Below are positions 51,069 to 60,507 of a stretch of DNA of 64,000 bases, in pieces (the first letter of the stretch is position 1; each line of letters starts with the position of its first letter). Under the pieces are notes generated by a model that ran no database searches, was not told the origin of the DNA, and worked only from the letters and a program-made list of their open reading frames with translations. Made by a program: the position numbers and the translations under genes. This stretch comes from an uncultured Eggerthella sp. (GTDB lineage: Bacteria > Actinomycetota > Coriobacteriia > Coriobacteriales > Eggerthellaceae): positions 1-64,000 of the forward strand of contig USDX01000002.1 in the NCBI GenBank assembly GCA_900553605.1. The letters run 5' to 3'.

Positions 51069-52985
51069 ATGAATAAAAAGCAGAAAAGGACGCGAAACCG
51101 TATAGTTACGGCGCTCGTCATTTTTGCTGCGGTATTCGCAGTTACGGAGTTTGTTCCGCTTGCGCAGTATGTTGGCGGGGAAACGAATGCGCTGTACCTT
51201 GAATTCGTCCTGTTCCTTATCCCGTACCTTATTGCGGGCTACGATGTGCTGCTGAAGGCAGCGCGCAACATCGGCAACGGCCAGGTGTTTGACGAGAACT
51301 TTTTGATGACCATTGCCACGGTGGGCGCATTTGCCCTGGTTCTGTTCCCTGATTCTCAGCCTCATATGGCCGAGGGTGCAGCGGTAATGCTCTTCTATCA
51401 GGTGGGTGAGCTGTTCCAGAGCTACGCCGTGGGCAAATCGCGTCAGTCCATCGCCGACATGATGGACATCGCCCCCGACTTTGCCAATGTTATGCGTGAT
51501 GGCAAGCTTGTTCAGGTCGATCCGTACGAAATTGGCGTAGGCGATGAAATCGTGGTGAAGCCTGGCGAGCGCGTTCCGCTTGACGGCACCATTGTGGAGG
51601 GCTCCACTCAGCTCGACACCGCTGCACTTACTGGAGAATCCGTACCTCGTCATGTGGAAGAGGGCGCCGAAGTGATTTCGGGCTGCGTGAACATGACGGG
51701 CAAGATCACGGTGAAAGTGAGCAAGCCCTTCGAGCAATCCACGGTCTCGCGCATTCTTGAGCTGGTGGAAAGCGCCAGCGAAAAGAAAGCTCAAACTGAA
51801 AACTTCATCACGCGTTTTGCGCGCTACTATACGCCCATCGTCACTATTGGCGCGCTGGTGCTGGCTGTGTTGCCGCCGTTGTTGTTCGGTCAAAGTTGGT
51901 CCGATTGGATCGAGCGCGGCTTGACCTTCTTGGTTGTTTCGTGCCCTTGTGCCCTTGTTATCTCGGTTCCGCTTTCGTTCTTCGGCGGCATTGGTGGCGC
52001 TTCTCGTTTGGGTATCCTGGTGAAGGGTGGCAACTACCTGGAAGCGCTGGCTCATACCGAAACGGTGGTGTTTGACAAGACGGGCACTCTTACCAATGGC
52101 AGCTTCAACGTGGTTGCCGTGCATCCCGATGCTGCGGCAGAGGTTGACCCCGATCTTATCCTTTCCATTGCTGCGCATGCTGAAGCGTATTCTGATCATC
52201 CCATTGCCGTTTCCGTCAAGGAAGCTTTTACCGGCGAAATCGATCAGAGCCGCATTGCCGATGTTCGCGAGGAAGGCGGCCATGGCGTACGTGCAGTGGT
52301 TGATGAGCGCGTGGTTTTGGTGGGCAACGATAAGCTGATGCGTGAAGAAGGCATCGCTTACCACGACTGCGAGCTTACCGGCACTATCCTTCATGTTTCA
52401 ATTGACGGTAAATATGCAGGTCATATCATTATTGCCGATGTGGTTAAGGAAGACGCCGCCGAATGCATCAAGCGTTTGCATGCTGCTGGCGTTGGCAAGA
52501 CGGTCATGCTCACGGGCGATCGCGCCGAGGTTGCAAAGGCCGTTGCCGAAAAGCTCGGACTCGATGAATACCATGGTCGGCTTCTGCCGGAAGACAAGGT
52601 TAACCAGGTGGAACGCCTGCTTGGCGAAACGTCCGAAAAGGGAAAGCTCGCTTTTGTGGGAGACGGCATCAACGATGCGCCGGTGCTCACTCGCGCTGAT
52701 ATAGGCATTGCCATGGGCGCAATGGGGTCCGATGCGGCAATCGAAGCGGCAGACATTGTTCTGATGGACGATAAGCCCTCTAAGATCGCTTCTGCAATTC
52801 GCATAGCCCGCAAAACCATGCGCATCGTATGGCAGAACATTATCTTTGCGCTTGGCGTGAAGTTTGCAGTGTTGGTATTGGCCGCTGTTGGTTTGGCTAC
52901 CATGTGGCTTGCAGTGTTCGCCGATGTGGGAGTGGCCATCCTCGCCATCCTCAACGCTATGCGCTGCATGCGCGTTAAGCGCTAG
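51069..52985 (+). CDS. Heavy-metal P1B-type ATPase (Cd/Zn/Pb efflux)
   Basis: Exports divalent metals. 638 residues from ATG 51069 (AAAGGGA upstream). It has two TM segments early, then TGES in the actuator domain, the metal-binding CPC in VVSCPCALVISVPLSFFG near residue 293, phosphorylation site D336 in DKTGTLTNG, the HP motif (SDHPIAVSVK), and hinge GDGINDAPVL. CPC followed by the SVPLSF pattern favours Cd/Zn/Pb over copper. It lacks the usual N-terminal HMA domain, which is supplied by the separate upstream protein. It is followed by REPIN-like element 6. Confidence 0.94.
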   Translation: MNKKQKRTRNRIVTALVIFAAVFAVTEFVPLAQYVGGETNALYLEFVLFLIPYLIAGYDVLLKAARNIGNGQVFDENFLMTIATVGAFALVLFPDSQPHMAEGAAVMLFYQVGELFQSYAVGKSRQSIADMMDIAPDFANVMRDGKLVQVDPYEIGVGDEIVVKPGERVPLDGTIVEGSTQLDTAALTGESVPRHVEEGAEVISGCVNMTGKITVKVSKPFEQSTVSRILELVESASEKKAQTENFITRFARYYTPIVTIGALVLAVLPPLLFGQSWSDWIERGLTFLVVSCPCALVISVPLSFFGGIGGASRLGILVKGGNYLEALAHTETVVFDKTGTLTNGSFNVVAVHPDAAAEVDPDLILSIAAHAEAYSDHPIAVSVKEAFTGEIDQSRIADVREEGGHGVRAVVDERVVLVGNDKLMREEGIAYHDCELTGTILHVSIDGKYAGHIIIADVVKEDAAECIKRLHAAGVGKTVMLTGDRAEVAKAVAEKLGLDEYHGRLLPEDKVNQVERLLGETSEKGKLAFVGDGINDAPVLTRADIGIAMGAMGSDAAIEAADIVLMDDKPSKIASAIRIARKTMRIVWQNIIFALGVKFAVLVLAAVGLATMWLAVFADVGVAILAILNAMRCMRVKR

Positions 52986-52998
52986 GGGTTTCCTCTTT

Positions 52999-53090
52999 GG
53001 GAAAATAGGGACAGGTACCATTTTCCCGCTTTTTATCTTGGCATCCCCAATCGGGAAAACTGGGAAAATGGTACCTGTCCCTATTTTTCC
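52999..53090. repeat. REPIN/MITE-like element 6 (short spacer)
   Basis: 92 bp, arms 52999-53027 and 53062-53090 of the GGTACC variant, with a spacer of only 34 bp containing an extra TCGGGAAAACTGGGAAAA. Confidence 0.85.
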
Positions 53091-53114
53091 ACCCGATCCT
53101 CAAGGAAGATACGC

Positions 53115-53675
53115 ATGTCCTCGTCTGCGACATACACCCTGCAAGTTAATGGCAGCAACGTTCATGTCACGCTAAAGCGTATGAAGAGCATTCGCTTGCA
53201 TGTGAAGCCGACGGGCGAAGTAACGTTGTCGGCGCCGCTCGGTACCAGCAAAGCCCGTATAAGCGAATTCGTTCGGTCGAAAGCTGATTGGATTCGGGCT
53301 CAGCAAGCGAAACAGGTGGACTCTCCAGCCGCTCGCGCCGAAAGAGCATCGGGGGAGGAAATCGAGCAATGGCGCACGGTGGTGAAGGCGTGTGTTCCTC
53401 CGCTGGTTGCCGAGTGGGAGCGTATTCTGGGCGTGCGCGTGCGGAAGCTTGATTATCGCAACATGAAAAGTAGGTGGGGGAGCTGTCAGCCGGAAACGGG
53501 GCGAGTGTGTATCAACATTCGCCTTGCGCTCTACCCTCCGGAATGCCTTGAATATGTAGTGGTTCACGAGTTGTGCCATATGCTGGAGCCAAATCACGGT
53601 GCTGGTTTCAAAACCCTCATGACTAAGGTGATGCCCGATTGGAAGCAGCGCGAACGCATCTTGAATCCGCGGTAA
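53115..53675 (+). CDS. YgjP-like (DUF45) zinc metallopeptidase-fold protein
   Basis: 186 residues. The metal site is HELCHMLEPNHGAGF at about 151-165, with the HExxH-type core. KSRWGSC upstream is the family's second signature. The N-terminal ~70 residues are beta-rich (KSIRLHVKPTGEVTLSAPLG). Related proteins are putative peptidases linked to nucleotide or DNA-repair functions; activity is unproven. ATG 53115 follows AAGGAAG and starts 24 bp after element 6. Confidence 0.87.
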   Translation: MSSSATYTLQVNGSNVHVTLKRMKSIRLHVKPTGEVTLSAPLGTSKARISEFVRSKADWIRAQQAKQVDSPAARAERASGEEIEQWRTVVKACVPPLVAEWERILGVRVRKLDYRNMKSRWGSCQPETGRVCINIRLALYPPECLEYVVVHELCHMLEPNHGAGFKTLMTKVMPDWKQRERILNPR

Positions 53676-53820
53676 GCAATCTCTCGGGTACGCATAAGTA
53701 CCACAGCTTTTTCTCGTGCTAAAATAGTTCAGTTATACGCTGTGCCAAAAGGGCGCAGAACAAGCAAGTAATCTGAAGCGGCGGGCGGCATCATCAGCCG
53801 TTTCCGCCAAGAAAGAGAGC

Positions 53821-55407
53821 ATGAGCATGAGCAAGGGAACCTATTCCTTCACCACTCCCATTTACTACGTTAACGCGGCACCGCACCTGGGCACCGCTTA
53901 TACCACCATCGCTGCCGACGCAGTTGCGCGTTACCAGCGCATGAATGGCTATGACGTTGCCTTCGTAACCGGCATGGATGAGCATGGCCAGAAGGTTGCC
54001 GACACGGCAGCGGCAAAGGGCATGACGCCTCAGGATTGGTGTGATTCCATGGAGCCCGCATTCCGTGATTGCTGGGATATGCTCGATATCACCTACACCG
54101 ACTTTGTTCGCACCACCGAGCCTCGCCACGCTGAAACGGTTAAAAAGTTCTGGCAGGATTTGTACGACAAGGGCTATTGCTACAAAGGTTCCTATGAGGG
54201 TTGGTATTGCGTTCATGAGGAAACCTATTACAACGAAAGCGACCTTCTGAAGAACGACGAAGGCGAATTCGTGTGCCCCGATTGCAAGCGTCCTGTTCAG
54301 AAAGCTGGCGGCGAAGAAAATTGGTTCTTCAAGCTTTCCGAATTCCAGGAGCCGTTGCTGAAGTTCTACGAGGAAAACCCCGATTTCATTCGTCCTGAAA
54401 CCCGTAAGAACGAAATCGTATCCTTCGTTAAGAGCGGCTTGAAAGATCTATCCATCTCCCGTTCTACCTTCGACTGGGGCGTTCCGCTGCCCTTCGATGA
54501 AGGTCATGTTGCCTATGTTTGGGCTGACGCCTTGCTGGCATATTTCACCGGCATCGGCTACGGCAGCGAAGAGCGCGCAGGCGAATTCGAGCAGCGTTGG
54601 CCCATGCAGTATCACTTCGTAGGCAAAGACATCACGCGCTTCCATTGCGTCATTTGGCCTGCAATGCTGATGGCTGCTGGCTTGCCGGTTGCCCATACGG
54701 TATTCGGTCACGGCTTCCTGCTTACCAAGGGCGAAAAGATGTCGAAGTCCAAGGGCAATGCGCTCAAGCCTGCCGACTTGGTAAAGGTGTTCGGCGTTGA
54801 CGCGTACCGTTACTATTTCCTTTCTGACGTTCAGTTTGGTCATGACGGCTCCATTTCCGTCGAGCGTATGGTTCAGGTATACAACGCTGATCTTGCCAAT
54901 ACGTGGGGCAATCTGTGCAGCCGCGTGTTCAACATGACCAAGAAATATTTTGAGGGCAAGGTTCCCGCGGCACCTGCTGGCGCCGAGGAAAACCCGCTGC
55001 GTGAAATCGCTGACGAGCTGTACGCCGAATACGACAAGTGCATGGGTCAGGTCGATTTCACCAATGCTGCCGCTGCTGTTCAGAAGTTGGCTAGTCGCGT
55101 AAACCTGTATGTCGAAGATTCCGCACCGTGGAATCTGGCAAAGAGCGAAGAAACTGCCGATGAGCTCGCTGCGGTAATCTATAACGCGCTGGAGGCTATC
55201 CGCATCATTGCGTTGTACATGGCTCCGTTCATGCCCAACACCTCTGCTGAGGTGTTCAACCGTCTGGGTCTGGGCGACATCTTCGCAATCACCGATATTG
55301 AAGCCGCTACGGTATGGGGTCAGCTTGAGGCAGGCTCTGCCGTTGCTGTGGGCGATCCGCTCTATCCTCGTCTGGATGCTGACGCCATCGATCTTTCCAT
55401 CGAATAG
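53821..55407 (+). CDS. metG: Methionine-tRNA ligase
   Basis: Charges tRNA-Met with methionine. 528 residues; class I synthetase motifs PHLGTAYTTIAADA (HIGH box) and KMSKSKGNAL (KMSKS). The zinc-knob region is short, with one CPDC. An anticodon-binding helical domain fills the end (APWNLAKSEETADELAAVIY). No C-terminal EMAP-type domain. ATG 53821 or 53827 could be the start; the ribosome site AAGAAAGAGAG is modest. I saw no T-box leader in the 145 bp upstream. Confidence 0.95.
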   Translation: MSMSKGTYSFTTPIYYVNAAPHLGTAYTTIAADAVARYQRMNGYDVAFVTGMDEHGQKVADTAAAKGMTPQDWCDSMEPAFRDCWDMLDITYTDFVRTTEPRHAETVKKFWQDLYDKGYCYKGSYEGWYCVHEETYYNESDLLKNDEGEFVCPDCKRPVQKAGGEENWFFKLSEFQEPLLKFYEENPDFIRPETRKNEIVSFVKSGLKDLSISRSTFDWGVPLPFDEGHVAYVWADALLAYFTGIGYGSEERAGEFEQRWPMQYHFVGKDITRFHCVIWPAMLMAAGLPVAHTVFGHGFLLTKGEKMSKSKGNALKPADLVKVFGVDAYRYYFLSDVQFGHDGSISVERMVQVYNADLANTWGNLCSRVFNMTKKYFEGKVPAAPAGAEENPLREIADELYAEYDKCMGQVDFTNAAAAVQKLASRVNLYVEDSAPWNLAKSEETADELAAVIYNALEAIRIIALYMAPFMPNTSAEVFNRLGLGDIFAITDIEAATVWGQLEAGSAVAVGDPLYPRLDADAIDLSIE

Positions 55408-55425
55408 TAGGAAACGGCCGTTATC

Positions 55426-56424
55426 ATGACCGAGGAAACGCAATCGCTGAACGCCGCTTTTGTTGAAGAGGGGGCGTTCAGCGTTTCCTTTTTTCAGAAA
55501 CGTAAGCACCACAAGTACCGTGAGGTAGCTGCGCCTGTTTTGCCAGGTTTGGTTGCCGACACGCACGCACATCTGGAAATGCTCAAGAATCCAGCTGCTG
55601 AACTGGCTAAATGCGCATATCATAACGTACGTTTCGTGTGCGCCATGTGCGATCCTGCCGAAGACAGCCACACCACTTTCGACAATTTGGAAGCGTGGCA
55701 GCAAGATGCTCAAGGCATTCTTGAAGAAGCTGGTTTGGGTTCCTGCAAGGAAGCCATTCCGCATCTGCGTATCGCTATGGGTGTACATCCCCACAACGCC
55801 AAGATGTGGGATGTGCGCATGGAGCGCACGTTGATGCAGCGCTTGGCAGATCCTCGCGTCTGCGCCTTGGGCGAAGTGGGCCTTGATTACCATTACGACC
55901 TTTCTCCTCGTGCCGTGCAGCGCGGCGTATTCCGTCGTCAAGTTCAGCTTGCCAAAACGGCTGGTCTTCCGCTTATCCTGCATATGCGTGAAGCCCATGA
56001 AGAGGGCCTGGCCATCCTGGAGGATGAAGGATTCCCGAAGGACGGGGTACTGCTTCATTGCTTTAATTTGGACGAAAAAGCGCTTGCTCCATGGGCAGAG
56101 CACGGTTGCTACATTGCGTACGGTGGTCCTATCACCTTCAAAAAGGCCGATGAGGTGCGTTCTGCCGCAATTAAGGTTGCTCGTAGCCTCCTCCTTACCG
56201 AAACCGACAGCCCTTATATGACTCCTGAGCCCATGCGTGGTATCGATTGCGGTCCTGCCCACGTGGTGTTCACAGCCAAAAAGCTGCTCGAGGTTTTGGG
56301 TGCGGAAACGCAGATGGAACGGGAAGAGCTCTTGAGCCAGATGTATGGCAATGCGCTCGGTTTGCTCGATCGTCAGCCTACGCAATGGCAACGTGAAAAT
56401 GCCGATTTGCTTGTGGGGGCATAA
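55426..56424 (+). CDS. TatD family metal-dependent hydrolase
   Basis: 332-residue TIM-barrel hydrolase with ADTHAHLEM, GVHPHNAKM, GEVGLDYHYD, LHMREA and TETDSPYMTPEP, all TatD metal-ligand motifs. TatD proteins are 3'-5' DNA exonucleases; it usually follows metG, as here (18 bp gap), and precedes rsmA, a common order in Gram-positives. The N-terminus has ~40 extra residues before the barrel. Confidence 0.92.
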   Translation: MTEETQSLNAAFVEEGAFSVSFFQKRKHHKYREVAAPVLPGLVADTHAHLEMLKNPAAELAKCAYHNVRFVCAMCDPAEDSHTTFDNLEAWQQDAQGILEEAGLGSCKEAIPHLRIAMGVHPHNAKMWDVRMERTLMQRLADPRVCALGEVGLDYHYDLSPRAVQRGVFRRQVQLAKTAGLPLILHMREAHEEGLAILEDEGFPKDGVLLHCFNLDEKALAPWAEHGCYIAYGGPITFKKADEVRSAAIKVARSLLLTETDSPYMTPEPMRGIDCGPAHVVFTAKKLLEVLGAETQMEREELLSQMYGNALGLLDRQPTQWQRENADLLVGA

Positions 56425-56970
56425 ATGAGCACGTGGGTTGTGATAAACGGCTCTCCTCGTCTGAACGGTAAATGCGCACGCATTATTCGCATGCTGAAAA
56501 TGTCAATTGAGCAGAGTTATCCAGAAGTGAACCTTGTCGAATATGAGGTTGGCCGCATGGATATTTCCGGCTGCAATGGCTGTGAATTCTGCAAGACCAA
56601 CGATGGGTGCATTATTGAAGACGATATGGCCCAGCTTATTGACGATCTGGATGCGGCGGAGCGAGTATTTTTGGTGTCACCCATCTACTTTGCGGGTGCC
56701 CCCTCTCAGTTAAAAGCCGTGTTGGATAGGCTGCAACCGTTTTTCTGGCCCTATCTTGAGAGACGGAAGAAGGGGGAGCCCCTGCCAGCAAAGCGTCCGT
56801 TGTCGTTGTTTGTGGTGGGCGATGGCGGCGATCCGCATGGTTACGAGCCTTTGGTTGCTAGCGTCCGCTCGTCTATGGCCCTTGCGGGTTTTGCTATTGA
56901 AGAAACGGTTCCGCTCATTGGGGTCGATCGCCTCAAGCGTGAACACTTGGGAAAGTGGGGTGCTGCCTGA
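56425..56970 (+). CDS. NADPH-dependent FMN reductase/flavodoxin-like protein
   Basis: 181 residues opening WVVINGSPRLNGKCARIIRM, the phosphate-binding loop of flavodoxin-fold NAD(P)H:FMN oxidoreductases, then GCNGCEFCKTNDGCIIEDDM, a Cys-rich stretch common in iron-sulfur flavoprotein-like members. VFLVSPIYFAGAPSQLKAVLDR is the conserved central loop. It starts directly after tatD and overlaps rsmA by one base (TGATG), so it is in the housekeeping operon by insertion. Confidence 0.85.
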   Translation: MSTWVVINGSPRLNGKCARIIRMLKMSIEQSYPEVNLVEYEVGRMDISGCNGCEFCKTNDGCIIEDDMAQLIDDLDAAERVFLVSPIYFAGAPSQLKAVLDRLQPFFWPYLERRKKGEPLPAKRPLSLFVVGDGGDPHGYEPLVASVRSSMALAGFAIEETVPLIGVDRLKREHLGKWGAA

Positions 56971-57848
56971 TGGGCAAGCTTTCATATTTGGCAAGCGTGG
57001 CAGAAACGCGCGCTGTTCTTGAAGCTCATGGCCTTATGACGAAGAAGGCGTTGGGGCAGCATTTCCTTATCAACGATGGTATCGTGCAGCATATTTGCGA
57101 TTTGGCTGAATTGGGCCCTGAAGACAAGGTATTGGAAGTCGGCCCTGGCATCGGAACGCTTACGGTCGCCTTGCTTCAGCGTGCGGGTCAGGTGGCCTCC
57201 ATCGAAATGGATACCGACTTGCCAGCCGTTTTGGCGGAAACCTGCGCTGAATGGGCTGACAGGTTTACTCTGATCCAAGGTGATGCATTGGCGGTAAGCC
57301 CCGATCGGGTTCCTTTTGCTCCCACTAAGCTTGCGGCGAATCTTCCCTATGCGGTTGCCGCTACCATCGTGCTCGATTTCTTTGAACGTTATGAGTCGTT
57401 GCAGAGTCAAACGGTAATGGTTCAAGCGGAAGTTGCCGATCGCATGTGCGCCAAAATCGGCACGAAGAACTACGGTGCCTATACGGTGAAGTTGGGTCTT
57501 CTGGCTGAGTATCATGGCCGCTTTGCTGTTTCCGAGGGTAATTTCTTCCCGCCCCCGCGCGTGAAAAGCGCCGTTATTCGCTTCGATCGCAGGGCAGAGC
57601 AGCTGCCTGAGGAATTGCGCCACGCCGCCATGGTGATGGCAGATGCTTCTTTCGCCAACCGTCGCAAAACCATTGCGAACTCCCTGAAGATGTACTTCTC
57701 GAATCCGCAAACCTACGATGAGCGCATGTTGGCCTCCATTCCCGAAACGCTTGAACGAGCGGGCGTTTCTGCAAAGGCCCGCGGTGAATCGCTTGAACGC
57801 GAAACCTTTATAGAATTGGGTCGTGCTTACTTGGCAATGCACGAATAG
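56970..57848 (+). CDS. rsmA: 16S rRNA dimethyladenosine transferase (KsgA)
   Basis: Dimethylates two adjacent adenines near the 3' end of 16S rRNA. The 292-residue protein has LGQHFLINDGIVQHI, the SAM motif VLEVGPGIGTLTVALLQ, and NLPYAVAATIVLDF (NLPY motif IV). ATG 56970 overlaps the previous stop. Confidence 0.94.
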   Translation: MGKLSYLASVAETRAVLEAHGLMTKKALGQHFLINDGIVQHICDLAELGPEDKVLEVGPGIGTLTVALLQRAGQVASIEMDTDLPAVLAETCAEWADRFTLIQGDALAVSPDRVPFAPTKLAANLPYAVAATIVLDFFERYESLQSQTVMVQAEVADRMCAKIGTKNYGAYTVKLGLLAEYHGRFAVSEGNFFPPPRVKSAVIRFDRRAEQLPEELRHAAMVMADASFANRRKTIANSLKMYFSNPQTYDERMLASIPETLERAGVSAKARGESLERETFIELGRAYLAMHE

Positions 57849-57855
57849 CGTAAAG

Positions 57856-57884
57856 GGCACGAGATGTTGCATCTCGTGCCTTTC
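57856..57884 (+). terminator. Terminator of the metG-tatD-rsmA cluster
   Basis: GGCACGAGATG (57856-57866), 3-nt loop, CATCTCGTGCC (57870-57880), TTTCC tail. Confidence 0.8.
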
Positions 57885-57981
57885 CGCTGTTCTCTCTTGG
57901 TGCTCTCCTAGCGGGCAGGAATGGTTATGCAATCTGCCGATTCAGACCCTGCCGCAACTTTGAATTCAAGAAAGGAACCTG

Positions 57982-59766
57982 ATGGCTAACGCCAAGACTT
58001 CTTTGACGCGCAGGACGCTTCATTACTACTGGCAGGTGACGCGCAGACACAAGGCTTTGTTTGCGGCGCTGATGGTGTCCACGTTTGCCTTTGTCGCTTT
58101 GTTGAGCTATGGCAATCCGTATGTGATGAGCCTAATTGTGGACCAGGTTAGCGCTCAACCCGTTGAAGCGGATCAAGTGTTCACCGTGTTTGGGCCTTAT
58201 ATTGTGGCTCTAATTCTGATTAACGTATTTGGCCAAACTGCCAGCAAATTGCAGGATTACACCATGTACAAGCTGGAAATTGCCGCCTCGTACGATTTGG
58301 CAACCATGAGCTTTGATGCCCTGTGCAATCAGAGCATGTCGTTTCATTCGAATCGATTTGGCGGAACGCTCGTCAGTCAAACCACGAAGTTTATGAGCGC
58401 ATACCAGCAGCTAATCGAAACCATCATGTTCCCTTTCCTGCCGGTAATCTGTTCGGTGATATTCACCTGCGGAATTCTTCTTCCGCGCGTCCCTCTGTAC
58501 GTTGCCATTCTGGTGGTGCTGCTGGCTGTTTATGCAAGCATTTCCTACTACTTATATAAGCGCATTCTTTCTCTGAATGAAAAAGCCGCCAGTGCTCAGA
58601 ACCAGCTTTCGGGCGAGCTGTCGGACTCGGTGGCGAATATTCTGGCGGTAAAAACGTATGGCCGCGAAAACTATGAGCGTGGATTGTTCGATAACGCGAA
58701 CAGGGAAGTGGTGGCACGCGATTCAAAACGCATGTGGGCATCGCTTACGCGTGGCATCATTACCGCCTGTATCACGGTGGTGATAATGTCGGTGGTAACC
58801 GTGTTTATTGCAGGGGGCAATGCATGGTATGGCATTACTCCGGGCACGTTGGTTGTTATGTTCACCTATACCTACACCGTTACCAACCAGTTCAATTTCA
58901 TCAACAACGGTCTCCAGCGCTTCAATCGCGCATTTGGCGATGCAAGCGGCATGACTGCCATTCTCGATGAACCTCGTTTGGTGGCAGACAAACCCGGTGC
59001 GCCTGATTTGAAGGTGAGCCGTGGCGCTATCGATTTTCAAGATATCGACTTCTTCTATACCGACGGCAATGTGAAGACGCAGGTATTCGATAAGTTTGAG
59101 CTTCATATTCCCGCAGGTCAGCGTATTGGTTTGGTTGGCATGAGTGGGGCAGGAAAAACAACGCTCACAAAGCTTTTGCTTCGTCTTTCTGACATTCAGG
59201 AAGGGCAGATTCTTATTGACGGGCAGAACATCGCCGATACCACCCAGCAATCACTGCGCCGTCAAATTGCCTATGTGCCGCAAGAGGCCCTGCTGTTCCA
59301 TCGCTCCATTGCGGAGAATATTTCGTACGGCAAACCCGATGCCAACATGGAGCAAATTCGAAGAGCCGCTAAGCAGGCTAATGCTCTTGAGTTTATCGAG
59401 AAGCTTCCTCAGGGGTTCGACACCATCACGGGAGAACGTGGCGTCAAGCTTTCCGGCGGCCAGCGTCAACGTATCGCTATTGCGCGTGCGCTCTTGGCCA
59501 ACTGCCCGGTGCTGGTGCTTGATGAAGCAACAAGTGCGCTCGATTCTGAAAGCGAAAAGCTGGTGCAAGATGCTCTGGCTACTCTCATGGAAGGTCGTAC
59601 GTGCATTGTGGTTGCGCATCGCCTATCCACGGTGGCAAGTCTGGACAGGATCGTGGTGCTTGATGGCGGTAAAATCGTTGAAGATGGTCCCCATGATGAA
59701 CTGGTTTCCCGGGGTGGGGAATATGCCCATCTGTGGAACCGTCAAACGGGAGCTTATCTGGAATAA
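57982..59766 (+). CDS. ABC exporter, fused membrane and ATPase domains
   Basis: 594 residues: six TM helices at ~25-310, then an ABC ATPase with Walker A GMSGAGKTTLTK, signature LSGGQRQRIAIARAL, Walker B VLVLDEATSALDS and the H-loop AHRLSTV. This is the half-transporter layout of type IV ABC exporters (MsbA-like), active as a dimer. No partner gene adjoins, so a homodimer is likely. Substrate unknown. ATG 57982 follows AAGAAAGGA. In a second copy of this class the partner might be elsewhere. Confidence 0.92.
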   Translation: MANAKTSLTRRTLHYYWQVTRRHKALFAALMVSTFAFVALLSYGNPYVMSLIVDQVSAQPVEADQVFTVFGPYIVALILINVFGQTASKLQDYTMYKLEIAASYDLATMSFDALCNQSMSFHSNRFGGTLVSQTTKFMSAYQQLIETIMFPFLPVICSVIFTCGILLPRVPLYVAILVVLLAVYASISYYLYKRILSLNEKAASAQNQLSGELSDSVANILAVKTYGRENYERGLFDNANREVVARDSKRMWASLTRGIITACITVVIMSVVTVFIAGGNAWYGITPGTLVVMFTYTYTVTNQFNFINNGLQRFNRAFGDASGMTAILDEPRLVADKPGAPDLKVSRGAIDFQDIDFFYTDGNVKTQVFDKFELHIPAGQRIGLVGMSGAGKTTLTKLLLRLSDIQEGQILIDGQNIADTTQQSLRRQIAYVPQEALLFHRSIAENISYGKPDANMEQIRRAAKQANALEFIEKLPQGFDTITGERGVKLSGGQRQRIAIARALLANCPVLVLDEATSALDSESEKLVQDALATLMEGRTCIVVAHRLSTVASLDRIVVLDGGKIVEDGPHDELVSRGGEYAHLWNRQTGAYLE

Positions 59767-59865
59767 TGCCTCTATGGTTACAAGATGGAGATTGTCCCGT
59801 AGCAAAGTAATAGATGATATACTAGCTGAGTTTTATTGTGTCCAAAGTGGAAAGAACAACCTTAT

Positions 59866-60192
59866 ATGGATCTCGCAAAGCAAGCACAGATTATCGGCAA
59901 CATCCATGACACGCTTAGCCAGTATGTAGGCCAAAAGCTTCGCGTTCGCGCAAACATGGGACGTTCGAAAATCGTTGAGAGCGAAGGCGTGCTCATGCAG
60001 GTGCATCCGCAGCTGTTTATCATGGAAGTAAAGCGCAAGCGCGGTGCTTCTGCTCGTCAGTCCTACCAGTATGTAGATGTTCTTACTGGCATGGTCGAGC
60101 TCAGCCAGGATGGCCAGCCTCTGTTCGGCAGCTTTATTGAGGAAGAAGTTACCGAAGAGCCTGTAGTAGTTGAGGCAGACGCCGAAGAATAA
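59866..60192 (+). CDS. veg: Veg family protein
   Basis: 108 residues; the Veg/DUF1021 pattern GQKLRVRANMGRSKIVESEG and VHPQLFIMEVKRK and SYQYVDVLTG is clear, with an acidic C-terminal tail EEEVTEEPVVVEADAEE longer than in Bacillus Veg. Veg in Bacillus affects biofilm formation and is strongly expressed, often next to rsmA-type genes, as here. ATG 59866 follows GGAAAG; the frame to 59836 is without a site. Confidence 0.88.
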   Translation: MDLAKQAQIIGNIHDTLSQYVGQKLRVRANMGRSKIVESEGVLMQVHPQLFIMEVKRKRGASARQSYQYVDVLTGMVELSQDGQPLFGSFIEEEVTEEPVVVEADAEE

Positions 60193-60214
60193 GCCTCGAA
60201 AACCAAACAAGAAT

Positions 60215-60255
60215 GCAAAGCCCGCTCAGTTATCTGAACGGGCTTTGCTGTTTTA
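60215..60255 (+). terminator. Terminator of veg
   Basis: GCAAAGCCCG (60215-60224) pairs with CGGGCTTTGC (60239-60248), with an inner TCAG/CTGA pair, then TGTTTTA. Confidence 0.85.
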
Positions 60256-60465
60256 TGGCAATGCTTTCGGTTGCTTATTGTATCTAGCATTGTCGAGCTG
60301 TATTTGGCTCTTAGCTCGTTGGGCGCGAGGCTAGGTTAATGAACCAAGTGGTTCGTATGCAAGGGGCGCAGATGGCATTGGAGCCGTGATCGAGTTTTGC
60401 GGTGTGCGGCTGCTGCAGTTTGCTCCGCATTGCCCCTGAAGCGGCAATACTGCTTCGGGAAAATA

Positions 60466-60498
60466 AAAAGCCGCAGAGCTGATACGCTTTGCGGCTTG
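60466..60498 (-). terminator. Terminator of tRNA-Ala
   Basis: On the minus strand AAGCCGCAAAGC pairs with GCTCTGCGGCTT, followed by TTTTTATTTT (60466 and below). Confidence 0.85.
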
Positions 60499-60507
60499 AT
60501 GTTTTGC

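Noticed and set aside
50815..51072. 85-codon frame between HMA and ATPase genes
   Set aside because: Low-complexity Ser/Leu/His translation, no ribosome site, overlaps both neighbours.
53676..53820. T-box leader before metG
   Set aside because: No T-box sequence, specifier stem or antiterminator could be found; only a small GGCGG/CCGCC hairpin.
54448..56391. 647-codon open frame antisense to metG and tatD
   Set aside because: Spans two well-supported genes on the other strand; composition of a shadow frame.
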